Of a DNA stretch of 64,000 bases, positions 35,030 through 44,461 are shown in pieces. The notes below the pieces were generated by a model. It was not told where the DNA came from. It worked only from the letters and a program-made list of their open reading frames with translations, and did no database searches. The DNA lies in contig NZ_CAJYVE010000009.1 in assembly GCF_913777995.1 (NCBI RefSeq), positions 1-64,000 of the forward strand, written 5' to 3'. How positions within the stretch are numbered: the stretch's first letter is position 1; the number at the start of each line of letters is the position of its first letter. Position numbers and translations under genes: made by a program. Origin of the DNA: an uncultured Pseudomonas sp. GTDB lineage: Bacteria > Pseudomonadota > Gammaproteobacteria > Pseudomonadales > Pseudomonadaceae.

Positions 35030-36103
35030 TCAAAGTTCCGGGTCGCGGTCGCCGGCATACATCTGCGATTCCTTGTACAGCGCATGCAGATGGCGCAGCA
35101 GCACCATGATCACCGCCGCCACCGGCAGCGCCAGAAGGATGCCGGTGAAACCGAACAGCTCGCCACCCGCCAGGATGGCGAAGATCACTGCCACCGGGTG
35201 CAGGCCGATGCGATCACCGACCAGCAACGGCGTAAGCACCATGCCTTCCAGGGCCTGACCCACCATGAACACCGCGACGATGCCGAGCATCGGGTAGAGG
35301 TCGCCGCCGAACTGGAACAGCCCGGCGATCAGCGCCGAGCCAATGCCGATGACGAAGCCCATGTACGGCACGATGGCCGCCAGGCCGGCGATCATGCCGA
35401 TCAGCAGGCCCAGCTCCAGCCCGACCAGCATCAGGCCTGCCGCATAGATGACGCCCAGACCGACCATCACCAGCAGCTGCCCGCGAATGAACGCCCCCAG
35501 CACCTCATGACACTCGCCGGCCAGTTGCACGATCTGCGCCTCACGCTGACGCGGCAGCAAGCCGCGGATGCGCGCCATCATCAGGTCCCAGTCGCGCAGC
35601 AGGTAGAAGGCCACCACCGGAATCAGCACCAGGTTGGCCAGCCAGCCGATCAGCGCCAGGCTCGACGCCGTCGCCTGCGAGAGCACCACACTGACGATGT
35701 CCCCAGCCTGGCCCATGTGCCCGGCCAGGGCCGCCTTGATCTTGTCGAAGCGCCAGAAGCCATCGGCCAGGCCGAACTTGGCCTGTACCCAGGGCAAGGC
35801 GGTGTGCTGCAGCCAGTCGAGGATCTGTGGCGCCAGCTCGTACAAGCGCACCAGTTGCTTGACCAGCATCGGCACCAGAATCAGCAGCAAGGCCAGCAGC
35901 ACCAGGGTGAACAGGCCGAATACCACCACCACGCTCAAGGAGCGGGACAGGCGCAGACGCTCCAGGCGATCGACCAGCGGGTCACCCATGTAAGCCAGCA
36001 GCAACGCCACCAGGAACGGCATGAGGATCGGGTGCAGCAGAAAGATGAAGGCGACCAGCAGCGCCGCGCCGCCCAGCCAGTACCAGCGTTTAGTGTCGGT
36101 CAT
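35030..36103 (-). CDS. PerM/AI-2E-family membrane protein
   Basis: A 357-aa inner-membrane protein of the AI-2E-exporter-like (PerM/UPF0118) superfamily, with about seven or eight hydrophobic segments. The N-terminal half has F-L-L-H-P-I-L-M-P-F-L-V-A-L-L-L-A-Y, and the C-terminal signature region has F-A-I-L-A-G-G-E-L-F-G-F-T-G-I-L-L-A-L-P-V-A. AAGGA sits 6 nt before the ATG at 36103; an upstream start is less likely. True AI-2 export is established only for a few members, so the substrate is unassigned. It lies 160 bp upstream of hda and may be cotranscribed with it. Confidence 0.87.
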   Translation of the reverse strand: MTDTKRWYWLGGAALLVAFIFLLHPILMPFLVALLLAYMGDPLVDRLERLRLSRSLSVVVVFGLFTLVLLALLLILVPMLVKQLVRLYELAPQILDWLQHTALPWVQAKFGLADGFWRFDKIKAALAGHMGQAGDIVSVVLSQATASSLALIGWLANLVLIPVVAFYLLRDWDLMMARIRGLLPRQREAQIVQLAGECHEVLGAFIRGQLLVMVGLGVIYAAGLMLVGLELGLLIGMIAGLAAIVPYMGFVIGIGSALIAGLFQFGGDLYPMLGIVAVFMVGQALEGMVLTPLLVGDRIGLHPVAVIFAILAGGELFGFTGILLALPVAAVIMVLLRHLHALYKESQMYAGDRDPEL

Positions 36104-36201
36104 GATGTTCCTTGCATCGGATGTCCCTTGAACCAAGGCCTGGACGGCCTTGCACAGGCAGCCAGTGCCGCAACAGGCGACACCGGCTCAGCACCGCCGG
36201 A

Positions 36202-37248
36202 TCACCAGCGGAAATACAGCGTGTTGCTTGCGGCAGGTACGGGGGCGCCTGGCGCCTGCGGGGTGGCGGCGGCATTAACCGGGGCGGCCTCACTGGCGGG
36301 TACTTCCTGCAGGTGGGCCAGGGACAGTTGGCTGCGCAACTGCTCGGCACTGGCACCGACCTCGAAGCTGGCCTTGTCGCCCTCGACCAGCAGCAATTTG
36401 CCACCGAAGGGCTCCAGCAGGCGCATCAGCTGCGCGTAGCGCTCCAGGTTCATGCCTTGCACCTGAAGCGTCTGACTGCTGGCACTGCTGCCGGGCTTGA
36501 CCGCGAAGCGCGGTGCAAGGCGCTCGCTCACCGCGAGCAGCACCGCATCGGCCAGGGCTTCAGAGGTATCGGCCGTAGCCTTGCCCTGCTCGCGCTGGTC
36601 ACCCAGCCAGAGCCGCCATTCACCTTGCCACTTGCCAGCGTCTTCACGGGCATGCACCGCCAGGATGGCATCGGTGCCGTAGCGCTCGGAGGCTTGTTTG
36701 AGTTCGGCAGGGTCCGCAGCGGAAAGGCTCTTGGCGTTCGCCACGCTCTGCTCGGAGAGGTCTGCCAATGGCAGGTGCAGAGGCAACCCACGGTGCTGGG
36801 CTGCGCGGCGCAGCGGCTCGGCAGCAGGCTGGCCGTCGCCGACCAGGTTGGAACCTTCGGTGGAATCAATCAGCCACCAGCCGATCATGCTCGGGCGGTT
36901 GCTGCCCCAGATCGGCAGCCCGGCCTGGCGCAGGCTGCGGTCGGTGCTGGCCGGGTCGAAGTCCACCAGCAGGGTCTGCGGCGGCCCGGCCTCGTAGCCG
37001 TACTGGCTGATGATCTGTTGCGGGTTCTTGCGCACTTCGGCCAGTGCCGCGCCCTCGGCGGCCTTGGTGCTACCGGTGAGACGTCCCACCAGCGTCTGCA
37101 GCGCTGCCTGGGTAGCGCGCTCGCGCTCGTCCGGCGACTGGCTGCTCACCGGTTCGCGTACTTGGTAGAGGTCATTCACGGTCTGCGCGAAAACCGGCAG
37201 GCTCGCCAGGCTCAGGCAGCCGAGGAAGAGGAATCTGGAAAAACGCAT
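36202..37248 (-). CDS. DUF2066 secreted protein
   Basis: A 348-aa protein with a signal peptide (R-F-S-R-F-L-F-L-G-C-L-S-L-A..., cleavage at V-F-A near 21), so periplasmic or envelope-bound. It matches the DUF2066 family in its first half: V-N-D-L-Y-Q-V-R-E-P-V, A-L-Q-T-L-V-G-R-L-T-G and Q-Y-G-Y are typical segments. The last 60 residues are Ala/Pro-rich, ending Y-F-R-W. CAGGAC precedes the ATG at 37248 at about 8 nt. It follows purM divergently, as I remember in other pseudomonads, and ends about 100 bp before the permease gene on the same strand. Function is unknown. Confidence 0.85.
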   Translation of the reverse strand: MRFSRFLFLGCLSLASLPVFAQTVNDLYQVREPVSSQSPDERERATQAALQTLVGRLTGSTKAAEGAALAEVRKNPQQIISQYGYEAGPPQTLLVDFDPASTDRSLRQAGLPIWGSNRPSMIGWWLIDSTEGSNLVGDGQPAAEPLRRAAQHRGLPLHLPLADLSEQSVANAKSLSAADPAELKQASERYGTDAILAVHAREDAGKWQGEWRLWLGDQREQGKATADTSEALADAVLLAVSERLAPRFAVKPGSSASSQTLQVQGMNLERYAQLMRLLEPFGGKLLLVEGDKASFEVGASAEQLRSQLSLAHLQEVPASEAAPVNAAATPQAPGAPVPAASNTLYFRW

Positions 37249-37550
37249 GGGCAGGTCCTGAAAGGAAAGAAAGCAGGCTCTAGACAGCAGCATGCGCTCA
37301 ATCATTCACATTCGGGTCGCGATTGTACAGAGCGCCGGCCTGTACATACCCCGGCTTTCATGTGCGCCAGCCCCTGCCCGTCGGGCCAAGGATGGCTCCA
37401 GCGCGGCAAGCCTGCTAAAATCGCGCGCCTTCGCAGACCGACCATGGTACCGGTTCCGAAACAGTGCAGCGCAGCACCGCGCCACTGGCCCGGACCCAAC
37501 CGCAGCGGTCGATTCTCTTTCCGAATCCCCCCTAAAGGCCTGGATTTTTT
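37249..37550. promoter_or_regulatory. Divergent promoter region of purM and the DUF2066 gene
   Basis: This 302-bp gap holds a -10-like TAAAAT at 37416 toward purM, with only a weak -35, and the pair TGTACA (37324-37329) and TGTACA (37341-37346), two direct palindromic hexamers 11 bp apart, possibly a protein-binding site. purM has no good Shine-Dalgarno before its ATG. No coding frame is supported. Confidence 0.45.
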
Positions 37551-38609
37551 ATGAGCAAGCAACCCTCCCTGAGCTACAAAGACGCCGGTGTGGACATCGA
37601 CGCCGGTGAAGCATTGGTCGAACGCATCAAAGGCGTGGCCAAGCGCACTGCGCGCCCTGAAGTCATGGGCGGCCTGGGAGGTTTCGGCGCGCTCTGCGAA
37701 ATCCCCGCCGGCTACAAGCAGCCGGTACTGGTCTCCGGCACCGACGGCGTAGGCACCAAGCTGCGTCTGGCGCTGAACCTGAACAAGCACGACAGCATCG
37801 GCCAGGACCTGGTCGCCATGTGCGTCAATGACCTGGTGGTGTGCGGCGCCGAGCCGCTGTTCTTCCTCGACTACTACGCCACCGGCAAGCTGAATGTCGA
37901 CGTCGCCGCCACCGTGGTCACCGGCATCGGCGCTGGCTGCGAACTGGCTGGCTGCTCCCTGGTGGGTGGCGAGACCGCCGAGATGCCAGGCATGTACGAA
38001 GGCGAAGACTACGACCTGGCCGGCTTCTGCGTAGGCGTGGTGGAAAAGGCCGAGATCATCGACGGCTCGAAGGTCGCCACCGGTGACGCACTGATCGCCC
38101 TGCCCTCCTCCGGCCCGCACTCCAACGGCTACTCGCTGATCCGCAAGATCATCGAAGTCTCTGGTGCCGACATCGAAAGCACCCAACTGGGCGGCAAGCC
38201 ACTGGCCGACCTGCTGATGGCCCCGACGCGCATCTACGTCAAGCCGCTGCTCAAGCTGATCAAGCAAACCGGCGCGGTGAAGGCCATGGCCCACATCACC
38301 GGTGGCGGCCTGCTGGACAACATCCCGCGGGTACTGCCAGCCGGCGCCCAGGCGGTCATCGATGTCGCCAGCTGGGAGCGCCCGGCGGTGTTCGACTGGC
38401 TGCAGGAAAAAGGCAACGTCGACGAGCACGAAATGCATCGCGTGCTGAACTGCGGCGTCGGCATGGTCATCTGCGTGGCGCAGGACCAGGTGGAACAGGC
38501 CCTGAACGTGCTGCGTGAAGCCGGCGAACAGCCGTGGGTGATCGGCCAGATCGGCGCCGCTGCCGAAGGCGCCGCGCAAGTCGAGCTGAACAACCTCAAG
38601 GCGCATTGA
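37551..38609 (+). CDS. purM: Phosphoribosylformylglycinamidine cyclo-ligase (AIR synthetase)
   Basis: A 352-aa cytosolic enzyme that closes the imidazole ring in purine synthesis using ATP. The N-terminal [11 protein letters not shown], glycine-rich loop G-G-F-G-A and ATP-site segment S-G-T-D-G-V-G-T-K are diagnostic. Later [16 protein letters not shown] and [10 protein letters not shown] complete the PurM fold. The length equals the family norm. The stop overlaps the purN ATG by one base (TGATG). The missing clear Shine-Dalgarno may mean leader-dependent initiation. Confidence 0.96.
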   Translation: MSKQPSLSYKDAGVDIDAGEALVERIKGVAKRTARPEVMGGLGGFGALCEIPAGYKQPVLVSGTDGVGTKLRLALNLNKHDSIGQDLVAMCVNDLVVCGAEPLFFLDYYATGKLNVDVAATVVTGIGAGCELAGCSLVGGETAEMPGMYEGEDYDLAGFCVGVVEKAEIIDGSKVATGDALIALPSSGPHSNGYSLIRKIIEVSGADIESTQLGGKPLADLLMAPTRIYVKPLLKLIKQTGAVKAMAHITGGGLLDNIPRVLPAGAQAVIDVASWERPAVFDWLQEKGNVDEHEMHRVLNCGVGMVICVAQDQVEQALNVLREAGEQPWVIGQIGAAAEGAAQVELNNLKAH

Positions 38610-39271
38610 TGCCGGCTTCGACCCAGACGCCCTGCAATGTCGTGGTGTTGCTGTCGGGTACCGGCAGCAACCTGCAGGCCATGATCGACAGCTTCAAGGA
38701 CAGCGACAGCCCGGCGCGCATTCGCGCGGTGATTTCCAACCGCGCCGACGCCCTGGGGCTGCAACGCGCGCGGGACGCCGGCATCGAAACCCGCGTGCTG
38801 GAGCACGCGACGTTCGATGGCCGCGAAGCCTTCGACGCGGCGCTGATGGCGCTGATCGACGATTTCGCCCCCGACCTGGTGGTGCTGGCCGGTTTCATGC
38901 GCATTCTCAGCGCCGGCTTCGTCAGCCACTACCAGGGCCGCCTGCTGAACATCCACCCTTCGCTGCTGCCGCGCTACAAGGGCCTGCATACCCACCAGCG
39001 CGCCCTGGAAGCTGGCGACCGGGAGCACGGCTGCAGCGTGCACTTCGTCACCGAGGAACTCGACGGCGGACCACTGGTCGTACAGTCAGTGATTTCGGTA
39101 GAGTTGCATGATTCGCCCGCCAGCCTGGCACAACGTGTCCACGCCCAGGAACACCGGATTTACCCACTGGCCATTCGCTGGTTCGCCGAAGGCCGTCTGC
39201 GCCTCGATGAACAGGGCGCACGCCTGGATGGCCAGTTGCTTCCGGCCAGCGGCCACCTGATTCGAAACTAG
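38609..39271 (+). CDS. purN: Phosphoribosylglycinamide formyltransferase (GART)
   Basis: A 220-aa enzyme that transfers the formyl group of 10-formyltetrahydrofolate to GAR. The fold's N-terminal loop is V-L-L-S-G-T-G-S-N-L-Q, and the catalytic N-I-H-P-S-L-L-P region follows the A-G-F-M-R segment. Asparagine, histidine and aspartate of the triad are present (N and H in N-I-H-P; D in E-L-D-G-G-P). The ATG overlaps the purM TGA, so the two are translationally coupled. It precedes the DUF3108 gene by 8 bp, and those three form one operon ending at a strong terminator. Confidence 0.96.
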   Translation: MPASTQTPCNVVVLLSGTGSNLQAMIDSFKDSDSPARIRAVISNRADALGLQRARDAGIETRVLEHATFDGREAFDAALMALIDDFAPDLVVLAGFMRILSAGFVSHYQGRLLNIHPSLLPRYKGLHTHQRALEAGDREHGCSVHFVTEELDGGPLVVQSVISVELHDSPASLAQRVHAQEHRIYPLAIRWFAEGRLRLDEQGARLDGQLLPASGHLIRN

Positions 39272-39279
39272 GAGATCCC

Positions 39280-39993
39280 ATGCGTCGCGCACTGCTCTTC
39301 GCTTTCGCCCTGCTCGCCCTGCCTGCTGCCCAGGCAGCCGAACTTCAGCCGTTCTCCGCCAGCTACACCGCCGACTGGAAGCAGCTGCCCATGAGCGGCA
39401 CCGCCGAGCGCAGCCTGGAAGCCGGCCCCAACGGCACCTGGAACCTCAACTTCAAGGCTTCCATGGTCATCGCCAGCCTCACCGAGTCGAGCACCCTGAA
39501 GGTCGACAAGGACGTGATGGTGCCCCAGACCTACAGCTTCGAGCGCAGTGGCCTGGGCAAGTCGAAAAAGGTCGACCTGGCCTTCGACTGGACCAACAAG
39601 GTGGTGACCGGCAGCGACCGCGGCGACGCGATCAAGCTGCCGATCAACCGCGGCGTGCTGGACAAATCCACTTACCAGCTGGCCCTGCAGCATGACGTGG
39701 CCGCCGGCAAGAAAAGCATGAGCTACCAAGTGGTCGACGGTGACGAACTGGACACCTACGACTTCCGCGTACTGGGCTCGGAAACCGTGTCCACCAAGGC
39801 CGGCCAGATCGACGCGATCAAGGTCGAACGGGTCCGCGACCCCACGCAGAGCAAGCGCATCACCGTGCTCTGGTTCGCCAAGGACTGGGACTACCTGCTG
39901 GTGCGCCTGCAACAGGTCGAGACCGACGGCAAGGAGTACAACATCATGCTCCAGGACGGTACGGTGAACGGCAAGGCGGTCAAAGGCCGCTAA
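39280..39993 (+). CDS. DUF3108 periplasmic protein
   Basis: A 237-aa protein with a signal peptide cleaved at A-Q-A-A-E near residue 20. The mature part is beta-rich and matches DUF3108: F-S-A-S-Y-T-A-D-W, E-R-S-G-L-G-K-S-K-K, I-K-L-P-I-N-R-G-V-L-D-K-S-T-Y and W-F-A-K-D-W-D-Y-L-L-V. A lipid- or sugar-binding role is sometimes suggested for such folds but is not established. AGGAG lies 6 nt before the ATG. It is 8 bp after purN and the last gene of that unit. Confidence 0.86.
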   Translation: MRRALLFAFALLALPAAQAAELQPFSASYTADWKQLPMSGTAERSLEAGPNGTWNLNFKASMVIASLTESSTLKVDKDVMVPQTYSFERSGLGKSKKVDLAFDWTNKVVTGSDRGDAIKLPINRGVLDKSTYQLALQHDVAAGKKSMSYQVVDGDELDTYDFRVLGSETVSTKAGQIDAIKVERVRDPTQSKRITVLWFAKDWDYLLVRLQQVETDGKEYNIMLQDGTVNGKAVKGR

Positions 39994-40009
39994 ACCGGGA
40001 TAGCAGTGA

Positions 40010-40042
40010 AAAGCCCCTGGTAGCGATACCAGGGGCTTTTTT
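40010..40042 (+). terminator. Rho-independent terminator after purM-purN-DUF3108
   Basis: AAAGCCCCTGGTA (40010-40022) pairs perfectly with TACCAGGGGCTTT (40027-40039) around GCGA, and six T residues follow the GC core. It lies 17 bp past the DUF3108 stop. Confidence 0.92.
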
Positions 40043-40263
40043 GTGGGCGCTGGAAAAGCAGGCGCCAGTGCCGCGGCGAGCGGGAAGCGAATTCATGAAA
40101 CATGAAGAAACATTCATAGTGGCTCAAGGCCTTGTCATTCAAGGCGTCCAGCCTTTCGAGCGGACTGGGAACTTTATGAGGCTATTTACTTAGCAAGCTA
40201 ATAAAAACTATAAAAAAGGCCTGCGACATCTCGCCGCAGTTATCAGAATCGGGAGATCACACC

Positions 40264-40452
40264 ATGACCGTAACAGTGACTGAACGCGACGAAGCCCACC
40301 TCTCTCATGAGGCCATCGGCCACGGCATCCATATCTGGGATGTGCGCCAGCAGGACCAGCTGGTCGGAATGTTCCACGACGAAGCCGACGCGCAGCGCTA
40401 CAAAGAAGAACTCGAAGCGCAGGAGAATCAAGCCCACGCCGAACACCGCTGA
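40264..40452 (+). CDS. 62-aa conserved-looking small protein
   Basis: A short acidic protein with GGGAG about 9 nt before the ATG. It reads as a small two-layer fold: V-T-V-T-E-R-D-E-A, then the beta segment G-H-G-I-H-I-W-D-V-R-Q-Q-D-Q-L-V-G-M-F, followed by the helix D-E-A-D-A-Q-R-Y-K-E-E-L-E-A-Q. No motif identifies it. Upstream lies a 220-bp AT-rich stretch (40043-40263) that probably holds its own promoter, as the purM unit ends in a terminator. It converges on the DUF2058 gene across a REP palindrome. Confidence 0.7.
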   Translation: MTVTVTERDEAHLSHEAIGHGIHIWDVRQQDQLVGMFHDEADAQRYKEELEAQENQAHAEHR

Positions 40453-40496
40453 ATTCTGCTGCGTGCGTAGGGCCCCGGCCCTGCCAGCCATTCAAA

Positions 40497-40540
40497 GGGG
40501 CGACTGCAGCCGCGAAGAGCTTCGCGGTTGCAGTCGCCCC
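40497..40540. repeat. REP palindrome with a 20-bp near-perfect stem
   Basis: GGGGCGACTGCAGCCGCGAA (40497-40516) pairs with its reverse complement at 40521-40540 except for one G-T position, leaving a 4-base loop. It lies between convergent genes (62-aa protein and DUF2058). The CCGCGAAG core is shared with the other REP-type sequences in the window. It may also act as a bidirectional transcript end. Confidence 0.75.
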
Positions 40541-40570
40541 TACAGGTTCAGCGCGCTTCTGGCGAGGTGG

Positions 40571-41110
40571 TTACCACATCAGATCGTCTGGAATCTGGTA
40601 GGCCGCATACGGATCGTCGGCATCCGGGGCCTCGGTAGGCGTATTGAGCAGCACAATACGCTTCGGGTCGCGTTCCTGGATCTTCAGCGCCGCTTCGCGA
40701 GGGATGATCTCGTAGCCGCCACCGTGATGCACGATGGCCAGCGAGCCGCTGCTCAGCTTGTTACGCATCAAGGCATTCACCGCAATGCGCTTGACCTTCT
40801 TGTCATCGACGAAGTTGTAGTAATCCTCGCTGTTGATCTTGGGCAGGCGCGACACTTCGATCAACTGCTTGATCTGCGCAGCGCGCGCCTTGGCCTCGAC
40901 CTTCTCCTGCTGCTGGCGATTGAGTTCCTGGTCGCGCTTGGCTTTTTCGGCCATGGCTTCCTGGGCGGCGCGCTTCTGCGAGTCGTCGATCTCGATCTGC
41001 CCCTTGTGGGCCAGACGCTGTTCTTTCTGCTTGGCTTTGCTGACCTGTTTGGCCTGCTTTTCGTTGACCAGGCCAGCCTTGAGCAGCTGGTCGCGTAGGG
41101 AAAGGCTCAT
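40571..41110 (-). CDS. DUF2058 (YaiL-like) cytosolic protein
   Basis: A 179-aa nucleoprotein-like family member with no signal peptide. The first 80 residues are a highly charged helical region (K-Q-A-K-Q-V-S-K-A-K-Q-K...) suited to RNA or ribosome contact. The C-terminal half, recognised by Y-N-F-V-D-D-K-K-V-K-R-I and the turn H-H-G-G-G-Y-E-I-I-P, is the conserved DUF2058 core. The role is unknown, though enterobacterial homologues are ribosome- or membrane-associated in some reports. It is followed 40 bp later by mazG's end on the same strand side, so cotranscription with mazG and relA is plausible. Confidence 0.85.
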   Translation of the reverse strand: MSLSLRDQLLKAGLVNEKQAKQVSKAKQKEQRLAHKGQIEIDDSQKRAAQEAMAEKAKRDQELNRQQQEKVEAKARAAQIKQLIEVSRLPKINSEDYYNFVDDKKVKRIAVNALMRNKLSSGSLAIVHHGGGYEIIPREAALKIQERDPKRIVLLNTPTEAPDADDPYAAYQIPDDLMW

Positions 41111-41150
41111 TGTCTACTCGCTTGATACAGTACAGCCGCTTGCAGTTCGG

Positions 41151-41984
41151 TCAACCGCAAGCGGCGGGGTTCTTTTCCTGTCGTTTGGCTTCGCCCCACA
41201 GGGCGTCGAGTTCTTCCAGGCTGCAGCCTTCGAGAGCCCGCCCCTGGTCACGCACCACCGACTCGATGAAACGAAAACGCCGGTCGAACTTGCCGTTGGC
41301 GGAGCGTAGCGCAGTTTCCGGGTCGACTTTAAGGTGCCGGGCCAGATTGACCACCGAAAACAGCAGATCGCCGATTTCCTCGGCCATCTCAGCCGTTGCA
41401 CCGCCAGCCATGGCCTCCAGCACTTCGTCGAGTTCCTCGCGGACCTTGTCGACCACCGGCAGCGCCTCCGGCCAGTCGAAGCCCACCTGAGCGGCGCGCT
41501 TCTGCAGCTTGCTGGCCCGCGACAACGCCGGCAACGCGCTCGGCACGTCATCGAGCAGGGAAAGCTGTTCAGGTGCCGTGGCCTGCTCAGCGCGCTCCTG
41601 GGCCTTGATTTCGTCCCAGCGGCGATTGATCTCGCTTTCGCTCAGGCGCGGGGCTTCCGGTGCAGCATGCAGCTCGCCGGTGGGAAACACATGGGGATGG
41701 CGGCGCAGCAGCTTGCGGGTGATGCCATCGACCACCGCATTGAAGTCGAAGCGCCCCTCCTCCCGGGCCAGTTGGGCATAGAACACCACCTGGAACATGA
41801 GGTCGCCCAACTCACCCTGCAGATGAGCAAAATCGCCGCGCTCGATGGCGTCGGCCACTTCGTAGGCTTCTTCCAGGGTGTGCGGCACGATACTGGCGTA
41901 GGTCTGCTTCAAGTCCCACGGGCAGCCGTACTGCGGGTCGCGCAAACGGGCCATGAGGTGCAGCAGGTCGTCGAGTGTGTACAT
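41151..41984 (-). CDS. mazG: Nucleoside triphosphate pyrophosphohydrolase MazG
   Basis: A 277-aa tandem-domain MazG that hydrolyses NTPs and dNTPs to monophosphates and can lower ppGpp precursor levels. Two MazG domains are seen: the first begins L-R-D-P-x-x-G-C-P-W-D with the E-E-x-x-E metal site in L-E-E-A-Y-E-V-A-D; the second repeats it as K-V-R-E-E-L-D-E-V-L-E and E-E-I-G-D-L-L-F-S-V-V-N. GGGAG is 6 nt before the ATG at 41984; an open frame upstream is not part of the protein. It follows relA on the same strand, and the pair is widely linked, consistent with alarmone-related housekeeping. Confidence 0.93.
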   Translation of the reverse strand: MYTLDDLLHLMARLRDPQYGCPWDLKQTYASIVPHTLEEAYEVADAIERGDFAHLQGELGDLMFQVVFYAQLAREEGRFDFNAVVDGITRKLLRRHPHVFPTGELHAAPEAPRLSESEINRRWDEIKAQERAEQATAPEQLSLLDDVPSALPALSRASKLQKRAAQVGFDWPEALPVVDKVREELDEVLEAMAGGATAEMAEEIGDLLFSVVNLARHLKVDPETALRSANGKFDRRFRFIESVVRDQGRALEGCSLEELDALWGEAKRQEKNPAACG

Positions 41985-42054
41985 GTGGGCTCCCGAGGTC
42001 GCCAGCTTCAAGGGGCCGGCCGATTACGATCCGCCGCCCCCTTGAAGCTGTCGT

Positions 42055-44295
42055 TCATGGCGTCTTGTTGCGCCGCGTCTCGATGATGTTGGGCAGCTGG
42101 GAAATCCGCCCCAGCAAGCGCCCCAGGGCGTCGAGGCCGGGGATCTCGATGGTCAGCGACATCAGTGCGGTGTTGTCTTCCTTGTTGGAGCGGGTGTTGA
42201 CCGCCAGCACGTTGATACGCTCGTTGAGCAGCACCTGGGTGACGTCACGCAGCAGCCCCGAACGGTCGTAGGCCCGGATGAGGATATCCACCGGGTAGGT
42301 AAGCGCCGGCGCCGGCCCCCAACTGACCTGGATGATGCGCTCCGGCTCCTTGCCGCCCAGCTGCAATACCGAGGCACAGTCCTGACGGTGAATGGTGACT
42401 CCGCGCCCCTGGGTGATGTAACCGACGATGGCATCGCCCGGCACCGGCTGGCAGCAGCCGGCGATCTGGGTCAACAGGTTGCCCACGCCCTGGATCTGGA
42501 TGTCGCCACGCTTGCCCGGCTTGTAGCCAGTGGCCTTGCGCGGGATCAGCTCCACGGCATCCATGCGCTCGGGTTCGACCTGCTGCTGGGCGAGGTTGAC
42601 CAGCTGGGTCAGGCGCAGGTCGCCGGCGCCCAGGGCGGCGAACATGTCTTCGCCGGTCTTGTAGTTGGCCTTCTCGGCCAGCTTCTCGAAGTCGACCTGC
42701 AGCAGCGCCATGCGCGCCAGCTCACGCTCCAGCAGGCTGCGCCCGGCAGCGACGTTCTGGTCGCGGGCCTGCAGCTTGAACCAGTGAACGATCTTGGCGC
42801 GCGCCCGCGAGGTGGTGATGTAGCCCAGGTTGGGGTTCAGCCAGTCGCGGCTCGGCGTGCCCTGCTTGCTGGTGATGATCTCCACCTGCTCGCCGGTTTG
42901 CAGGCTGTAGTTGAGCGGCACGATGCGCCCGTTGATCTTCGCGCCCCGGCAGTTGTGGCCGATCTCGGTGTGCACGCGATAGGCGAAGTCCAGTGGCGTG
43001 GCCCCCTTGGGCAGGTCGATGGCGTGGCCGTCGGGGGTGAACACGTAGACGCGGTCGGGCTCGATATCGACGCGCAGCTGCTCGGCCAGGCCGCCGATGT
43101 CGCCCAGTTCTTCGTGCCACTCCAGCACCTGGCGAAGCCAGGAGATCTTCTCTTCGTAGTGGTTGGAGCTGGACTTGACGTCGGTGCCCTTGTAGCGCCA
43201 GTGCGCGCAGACCCCCAGCTCGGCTTCCTCGTGCATGGCGTGGGTACGGATCTGCACCTCCAGCACCTTGCCCTCCGGGCCGATCACCGCCGTGTGCAGG
43301 GAACGGTAGCCGTTCTCCTTGGGGTTGGCGATGTAGTCGTCGAACTCCTTGGGAATGTGCCGCCACAGGGTGTGCACGATGCCGAGCGCGGTGTAGCAGT
43401 CGCGCATTTCCGGCACCAGCACGCGCACGGCGCGCACGTCGTAGATCTGGCTGAAGGCCAGGCCCTTGCGCTGCATCTTGCGCCAGATGGAATAGATGTG
43501 TTTCGCCCGGCCGCTGATGTCGGCCTTGACGCCCGTGGCCTGCAGTTCGTTGTCGAGCTGGGTCATCACGTCGGTGATGAAGCGCTCGCGATCCAGGCGC
43601 CGTTCGTGCAGCAGCTTGGCGATCTGCTTGTACTGATCAGGCTCCAGATAGCGGAACGACAGGTCTTCCAGTTCCCACTTGATGTGGCCGATGCCCAGGC
43701 GATGGGCCAGGGGGGCGTAGATGTCGAAGACTTCGCGGGCGACGCGGTTGCGTTTTTCCTCATCGGCGTTCTTCACCGCACGAATCGCGCAGGTGCGTTC
43801 GGCCAGCTTGATCAGCGCGACGCGGACGTCGTCGACCATGGCCACTAGCATCTTGCGCAGGTTCTCGACCTGCGTCTGACTGCCCAGCACCAGCGACTGG
43901 CGCGGGCTGAGGCTGGCGCTGATGGCCGCCATGCGCTGCACGCCCTCGATGAGCTTGGCTACGGTGGCGCCGAAGCGCTCCTCGACCTGGGGCAGGGGAA
44001 TCAGCCCCTCGCGCACGCCGCGGTAGATGACCGCAGCGATCAGCGAATCCTGGTCGAGCTTGAGGTCGGCGAGGATTTCGGCGATCTCCAGGCCGGTCTG
44101 GAACGTGGAAGTACCATCGGCCCAGTCGTTGCGCCGGGTGTTGCTCTGCGCCTCGGCCTGTCTGGCAAATTCGCAGGCCTCTTTCATGGCCTGACGATCG
44201 AGAATCAGGTCGACGCTGACGATATGGTCGAGCCAAGCGTCGAGGTTGATACTGCCGTCGGTGTTGACCGGCTGGTGTGCTCTCACCTGTACCAT
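42055..44295 (-). CDS. relA: (p)ppGpp synthetase RelA
   Basis: A 746-aa ribosome-associated stringent-response enzyme that makes ppGpp when uncharged tRNA enters the A-site. Domain order: degenerate HD region (about 30-180), synthetase (about 230-370), TGS (about 400-465), helical and CC/zinc-finger, and ACT at the C-terminus (about 660-746). The hydrolase HD-E-D signature is absent: the position reads V-I-Y-R-G-V-R-E-G, so it should only synthesise. The synthetase loop E-F-D-D-Y-I-A carries the acidic E-x-D-D of RelA rather than SpoT's R-x-K-D. I placed the start at ATG 44295, with AAGG upstream; a 54-residue open extension is unlikely. Confidence 0.95.
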   Translation of the reverse strand: MVQVRAHQPVNTDGSINLDAWLDHIVSVDLILDRQAMKEACEFARQAEAQSNTRRNDWADGTSTFQTGLEIAEILADLKLDQDSLIAAVIYRGVREGLIPLPQVEERFGATVAKLIEGVQRMAAISASLSPRQSLVLGSQTQVENLRKMLVAMVDDVRVALIKLAERTCAIRAVKNADEEKRNRVAREVFDIYAPLAHRLGIGHIKWELEDLSFRYLEPDQYKQIAKLLHERRLDRERFITDVMTQLDNELQATGVKADISGRAKHIYSIWRKMQRKGLAFSQIYDVRAVRVLVPEMRDCYTALGIVHTLWRHIPKEFDDYIANPKENGYRSLHTAVIGPEGKVLEVQIRTHAMHEEAELGVCAHWRYKGTDVKSSSNHYEEKISWLRQVLEWHEELGDIGGLAEQLRVDIEPDRVYVFTPDGHAIDLPKGATPLDFAYRVHTEIGHNCRGAKINGRIVPLNYSLQTGEQVEIITSKQGTPSRDWLNPNLGYITTSRARAKIVHWFKLQARDQNVAAGRSLLERELARMALLQVDFEKLAEKANYKTGEDMFAALGAGDLRLTQLVNLAQQQVEPERMDAVELIPRKATGYKPGKRGDIQIQGVGNLLTQIAGCCQPVPGDAIVGYITQGRGVTIHRQDCASVLQLGGKEPERIIQVSWGPAPALTYPVDILIRAYDRSGLLRDVTQVLLNERINVLAVNTRSNKEDNTALMSLTIEIPGLDALGRLLGRISQLPNIIETRRNKTP

Positions 44296-44461
44296 GCTGC
44301 TTACCTTCCCTACGGCGCGATGAATGGCGCCGAAAGTCGCCGGCCTTTTGATGCGAATGCCACTTGCAGGGCCAGCAAGTACCGGCATTCGCGGGCCGGT
44401 CTGATTAAACGAGATTCCCTGTCGGCAGCCGGTTCGTTCCACTGAACCGCCACCCACTCAC

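Noticed and set aside
42388-43848. 486-codon plus-strand open frame opposite relA
   Set aside because: No domain or ribosome binding site; relA motifs on the other strand explain the sequence.
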